Positions 6,321 to 7,732 of a stretch of DNA of 7,732 bases are shown piece after piece. The position numbers and the translations under genes were made by a program. Position 1 is the stretch's first letter; the number at the start of each line of letters is the position of its first letter. The stretch spans positions 1 through 7,732 of the forward strand of contig DAOWMA010000083.1 in NCBI GenBank assembly GCA_030643345.1. Direction: 5' to 3'. This DNA is from Spirochaetaceae bacterium. GTDB lineage: Bacteria; Spirochaetota; Spirochaetia; B11-G9. The notes under the pieces are model-generated. The model saw nothing but the letters and a program-made list of their open reading frames with translations. It did no database searches and was not told where the DNA came from.

Positions 6321-6806
6321 TTAATTGTTCTCGAAATTCGACAGGACTTCCGGAAGTTTCTTTTTAGTAAGCTTTCCAAAGACCTTGCCTCCGACAACAA
6401 CCACTGGAGCAAGCCCGCAGCAACCAACACAGCGAACTGCCTCAATTGAAAATTTACCGTCCTCAGTTACCTGATTCAAACCAATACCAAGAATACCTTC
6501 CAGCTCTTCAAGAAGATCTTCAGCACCTTTAAGGTAACAGGCAGTTCCCATACAAACCTGGATATTGTACTTACCTGGTTTATCCATCTTAAAGTAATGA
6601 TAAAATGTAATTACTCCATAAATTTTTGACAGAGAAACATTAAGCATCTCAGATATCTTTTTAGCTGCAGCTCTGGGAATATATGAAAACTCCTCCTGAA
6701 CTCTATGCAGAATCATTATCAGATTTCCAGGTTGGTCCTTCCAATCATCAATAAACGAGATCAGATCATTGGAAAACTCCAGCTCCTCTACGCTTGCAAC
6801 AGACAT
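6321..6806 (-). CDS. hydC: NuoE-like [2Fe-2S] HydC subunit
   Basis: This 161-residue protein matches the NuoE/HydC/HndA family and is full length for it. The helical N-terminal half contains LHRVQEEFSYIPRAAAKKISEML and SKIYGVITFYHYF, and the C-terminal thioredoxin-like ferredoxin has CMGTAC (C85, C90) and CVGCCGLAP (C126, C130 as expected ligands; C129 is extra). It carries one [2Fe-2S] cluster and sits next to the NuoF-like subunit in the NADH-handling module of bifurcating hydrogenases. It is the first gene of the leftward hydC-hydB unit, with GGAGG 3 nt before the ATG, a rather short spacing. It is divergent from rex, and Rex is known to control NADH-linked fermentation and hydrogenase genes in other bacteria, so Rex control is likely but not shown. 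It could equally pair with another NADH-linked enzyme, since HydA is not visible here. Confidence 0.9.
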   Translation of the reverse strand: MSVASVEELEFSNDLISFIDDWKDQPGNLIMILHRVQEEFSYIPRAAAKKISEMLNVSLSKIYGVITFYHYFKMDKPGKYNIQVCMGTACYLKGAEDLLEELEGILGIGLNQVTEDGKFSIEAVRCVGCCGLAPVVVVGGKVFGKLTKKKLPEVLSNFENN

Positions 6807-6840
6807 AAAACCTCCGGAACAATTACTCTAGTTTGTTTTA

Positions 6841-6869
6841 ACTTTAGCGTAAAAAACGTTGAATGGCAA
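6841..6869 (-). promoter_or_regulatory. Candidate sigma-70-type promoter of hydCB
   Basis: On the minus strand TTGCCA (6869-6864, 5 of 6 to the -35 consensus) and TAAAGT (6846-6841, 4 of 6 to the -10) are separated by exactly 17 bp. Transcription would start near 6834, giving a leader of about 28 nt that includes the GGAGG before hydC. No textbook Rex operator was found over it. Confidence 0.45.
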
Positions 6870-6903
6870 ATAGATATAAGATTTTTTTGTAAAACCAGAT
6901 CAC

Positions 6904-6942
6904 TATTTATTGAGTAAAGATTAGAATTAATATTATTTATTG
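6904..6942 (+). repeat. Direct repeat TATTTATTG in the hydC-rex divergent region
   Basis: TATTTATTG occurs at 6904-6912 and again at 6934-6942, exactly 30 bp apart; extended to TATTTATTGAG and TATTTATTGTG, 10 of 11 bases agree. A shorter ATTTATT occurs at 6974-6980. The repeats lie upstream of both predicted promoters. In such AT-rich DNA this may be chance, but the three-turn spacing would suit a bound regulator. Confidence 0.3.
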
Positions 6943-6996
6943 TGTTTTTTCTAAAGATATTCATGCTGAAGCGATTTATTAATGGAAAATAAAATA

Positions 6997-7069
6997 AAAT
7001 TGTATTTACATATATTTAGAAACGTAATAATATATCAATATTAGATGTTTTATATTCTAAATACAATTT
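6997..7069. promoter_or_regulatory. 12-bp inverted repeat bracketing the rex promoter, operator candidate
   Basis: AAATTGTATTTA (6997-7008) is the exact reverse complement of TAAATACAATTT (7058-7069). The centres lie 61 bp apart, close to six helical turns. Each arm is itself nearly symmetric (AAAT, three bases, ATTT); the right one extends to CTAAAT-ACA-ATTTAG (7057-7071). The left arm overlaps the predicted rex -35 and the right arm lies just after its predicted start, a layout suited to repression by looping or double occupancy. Neither arm is a standard Rex box of the TTGTTAA or TTGTGAA kind, so the bound protein is unknown. Confidence 0.4.
7005..7033 (+). promoter_or_regulatory. Candidate sigma-70-type promoter of rex
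   Basis: TTTACA (7005-7010, 5 of 6 to the -35 consensus) and TAATAT (7028-7033, 4 of 6 to the -10) are 17 bp apart. The start would be near 7040, leaving a leader of about 43 nt. The DNA is so AT-rich that other -10 choices exist. Confidence 0.35.
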
Positions 7070-7082
7070 AGCGAGTATTCAA

Positions 7083-7732
7083 ATGAATAAAGAATTTATT
7101 CTCAGACTTACAAAGTATAAACGGTTGATTCACAAGTTAAAATCCCTTGGATTCGAACGGGTCTTCTCAAACAATCTTGGAGATGCAATTGGTGTTACCC
7201 CTGCTTTAGTTAGAAAAGACTTTTCTACCCTTCATCTATCCGGTAATAAACGGGGTGGATATAATATTGACATGCTTGTGGAAGAATTTGATGTAATTCT
7301 TGGAAGAAACACACCACAGAATGTCATAATTGTGGGATGCGGAAGAATTGGTCAGGCTTTAATGCAATATCCTGGATTTGCATCAGATGATATTCATCTG
7401 GTGGCAGGTTTCGACAAATCTCCGGATAATATTAAAATAGATGAATCCATACCTATACTTGGAATGGATAAGCTTAAGAATTTTGTTTCTGAAAACAACA
7501 TTAAAGTAGGTATAATTACTGTGCCGGGAGAGGAAGCTTCCAGCGTCCTGGATCTGATGGTTGACACAGGTATCCGTGGCGTACTTAATTTCGCTCCGGT
7601 TGAACTTAAGTGCCAGAAATATGACTGTGATTGCAATTGTGTTATACACAATGTTAACATTGGTCTCGAACTGGAACACCTCTTCTATCAGGTTTCAACT
7701 CAGGATACAGACTTTACCGAAATTCGTAACGA
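7083..7732 (+). CDS. rex: Redox-sensing transcriptional repressor Rex, C-terminus cut by window edge
   Basis: The frame is open from the ATG at 7083 to the window end, 216 residues; Rex proteins are about this long, so only a few residues are missing. The N-terminal winged helix (about 10-70) carries the family motifs FSNNLGDAIGVTPALVRKDFS and KRGGYNIDMLVEEF. The Rossmann part has the NAD(H)-binding VIIVGCGRIGQAL (81-93), VAGFDKSPDNI (107-117), GIITVPGEEA and GVLNFAPVEL (166-175), and the C-terminal VNIGLELEHLFYQ resembles the domain-swapped helix of Rex dimers. Rex binds operators when NAD+ is high and leaves when NADH rises. Between FAPVEL and HNVNIG lies an unusual cysteine cluster, C177, C182, C184 and C186, where other Rex proteins usually have a Val/Pro-containing loop without such a cluster. 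The gene diverges from hydCB, its likely target. A weak GCGAG precedes the start; upstream DNA is non-coding, so the start is well placed. Confidence 0.92.
   Translation, partial: MNKEFILRLTKYKRLIHKLKSLGFERVFSNNLGDAIGVTPALVRKDFSTLHLSGNKRGGYNIDMLVEEFDVILGRNTPQNVIIVGCGRIGQALMQYPGFASDDIHLVAGFDKSPDNIKIDESIPILGMDKLKNFVSENNIKVGIITVPGEEASSVLDLMVDTGIRGVLNFAPVELKCQKYDCDCNCVIHNVNIGLELEHLFYQVSTQDTDFTEIRN

Noticed and set aside
4443..6806. Respiratory complex I genes nuoE and nuoF
   Set aside because: The N-terminal ferredoxin-like domain and C-terminal two-cluster ferredoxin of the large protein, and the absence of nuoG and other nuo genes, fit the HydB/HndC type instead.
6807..7082. Standard Rex operator of TTGTTAA or TTGTGAA type
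   Set aside because: No convincing copy was found on either strand; the nearest, TTAAAACAA before hydC, is not symmetric. Only the AAATTGTATTTA pair is reported as a candidate.
7383..7679. Two leftward open frames opposite rex
   Set aside because: They overlap the well-supported rex coding sequence, show no family motif and have no ribosome binding site evidence.

Overview
The window looks like chromosomal DNA of a moderately AT-rich, anaerobic, fermentative bacterium. The evidence is a NuoEF-like NADH-oxidising pair with the architecture of the HydC/HydB subunits of electron-bifurcating [FeFe]-hydrogenases, divergent from a Rex redox repressor. A spirochaete-like origin is possible but is only a weak impression from the protein sequences. 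No rRNA, tRNA or CRISPR array is visible.

Right part (about 3082-7732): rex runs rightward from 7083 to the window end and lacks only its extreme C-terminus. A 276-bp, very AT-rich divergent region separates it from hydC (6806-6321) and hydB (6305-4443), which run leftward. A PIN-PhoH ATPase gene (4392-3082) follows after a 50-bp gap that holds a REP-like hairpin. The hydrogenase large subunit HydA, usually next to hydB, is not in the window. The simplest reading is that Rex senses NADH/NAD+ and controls the NADH-handling subunits and perhaps itself. A 12-bp inverted repeat brackets a plausible rex promoter.

Middle part (about 2306-3081) is accessory. It holds a single-domain REP-associated tyrosine transposase (RAYT, 2499-3026) and its likely REP palindromes. 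A 37-bp REP unit occurs twice and identically: once in frame inside the RAYT coding sequence, and once in the gap between the converging RAYT and phoH genes. Just left of the RAYT is a fragment resembling the 3' end of a group II intron (domains V and VI) without its reverse transcriptase.

Left part (1-2305) is all leftward: a P-loop protein of shikimate-kinase type with an altered substrate region, a HEPN-MNT pair (toxin-antitoxin type, overlapping genes), a 233-bp gap with a GC-rich inverted repeat, and a secreted TolB/PD40-like beta-propeller protein cut off by the window start.

The most distinctive observations are the in-frame REP inside the RAYT gene, a four-cysteine cluster in Rex, the rex operator candidate, and the P-loop kinase/HEPN/MNT cluster. 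None proves a new system. Each is stated with what would test it.
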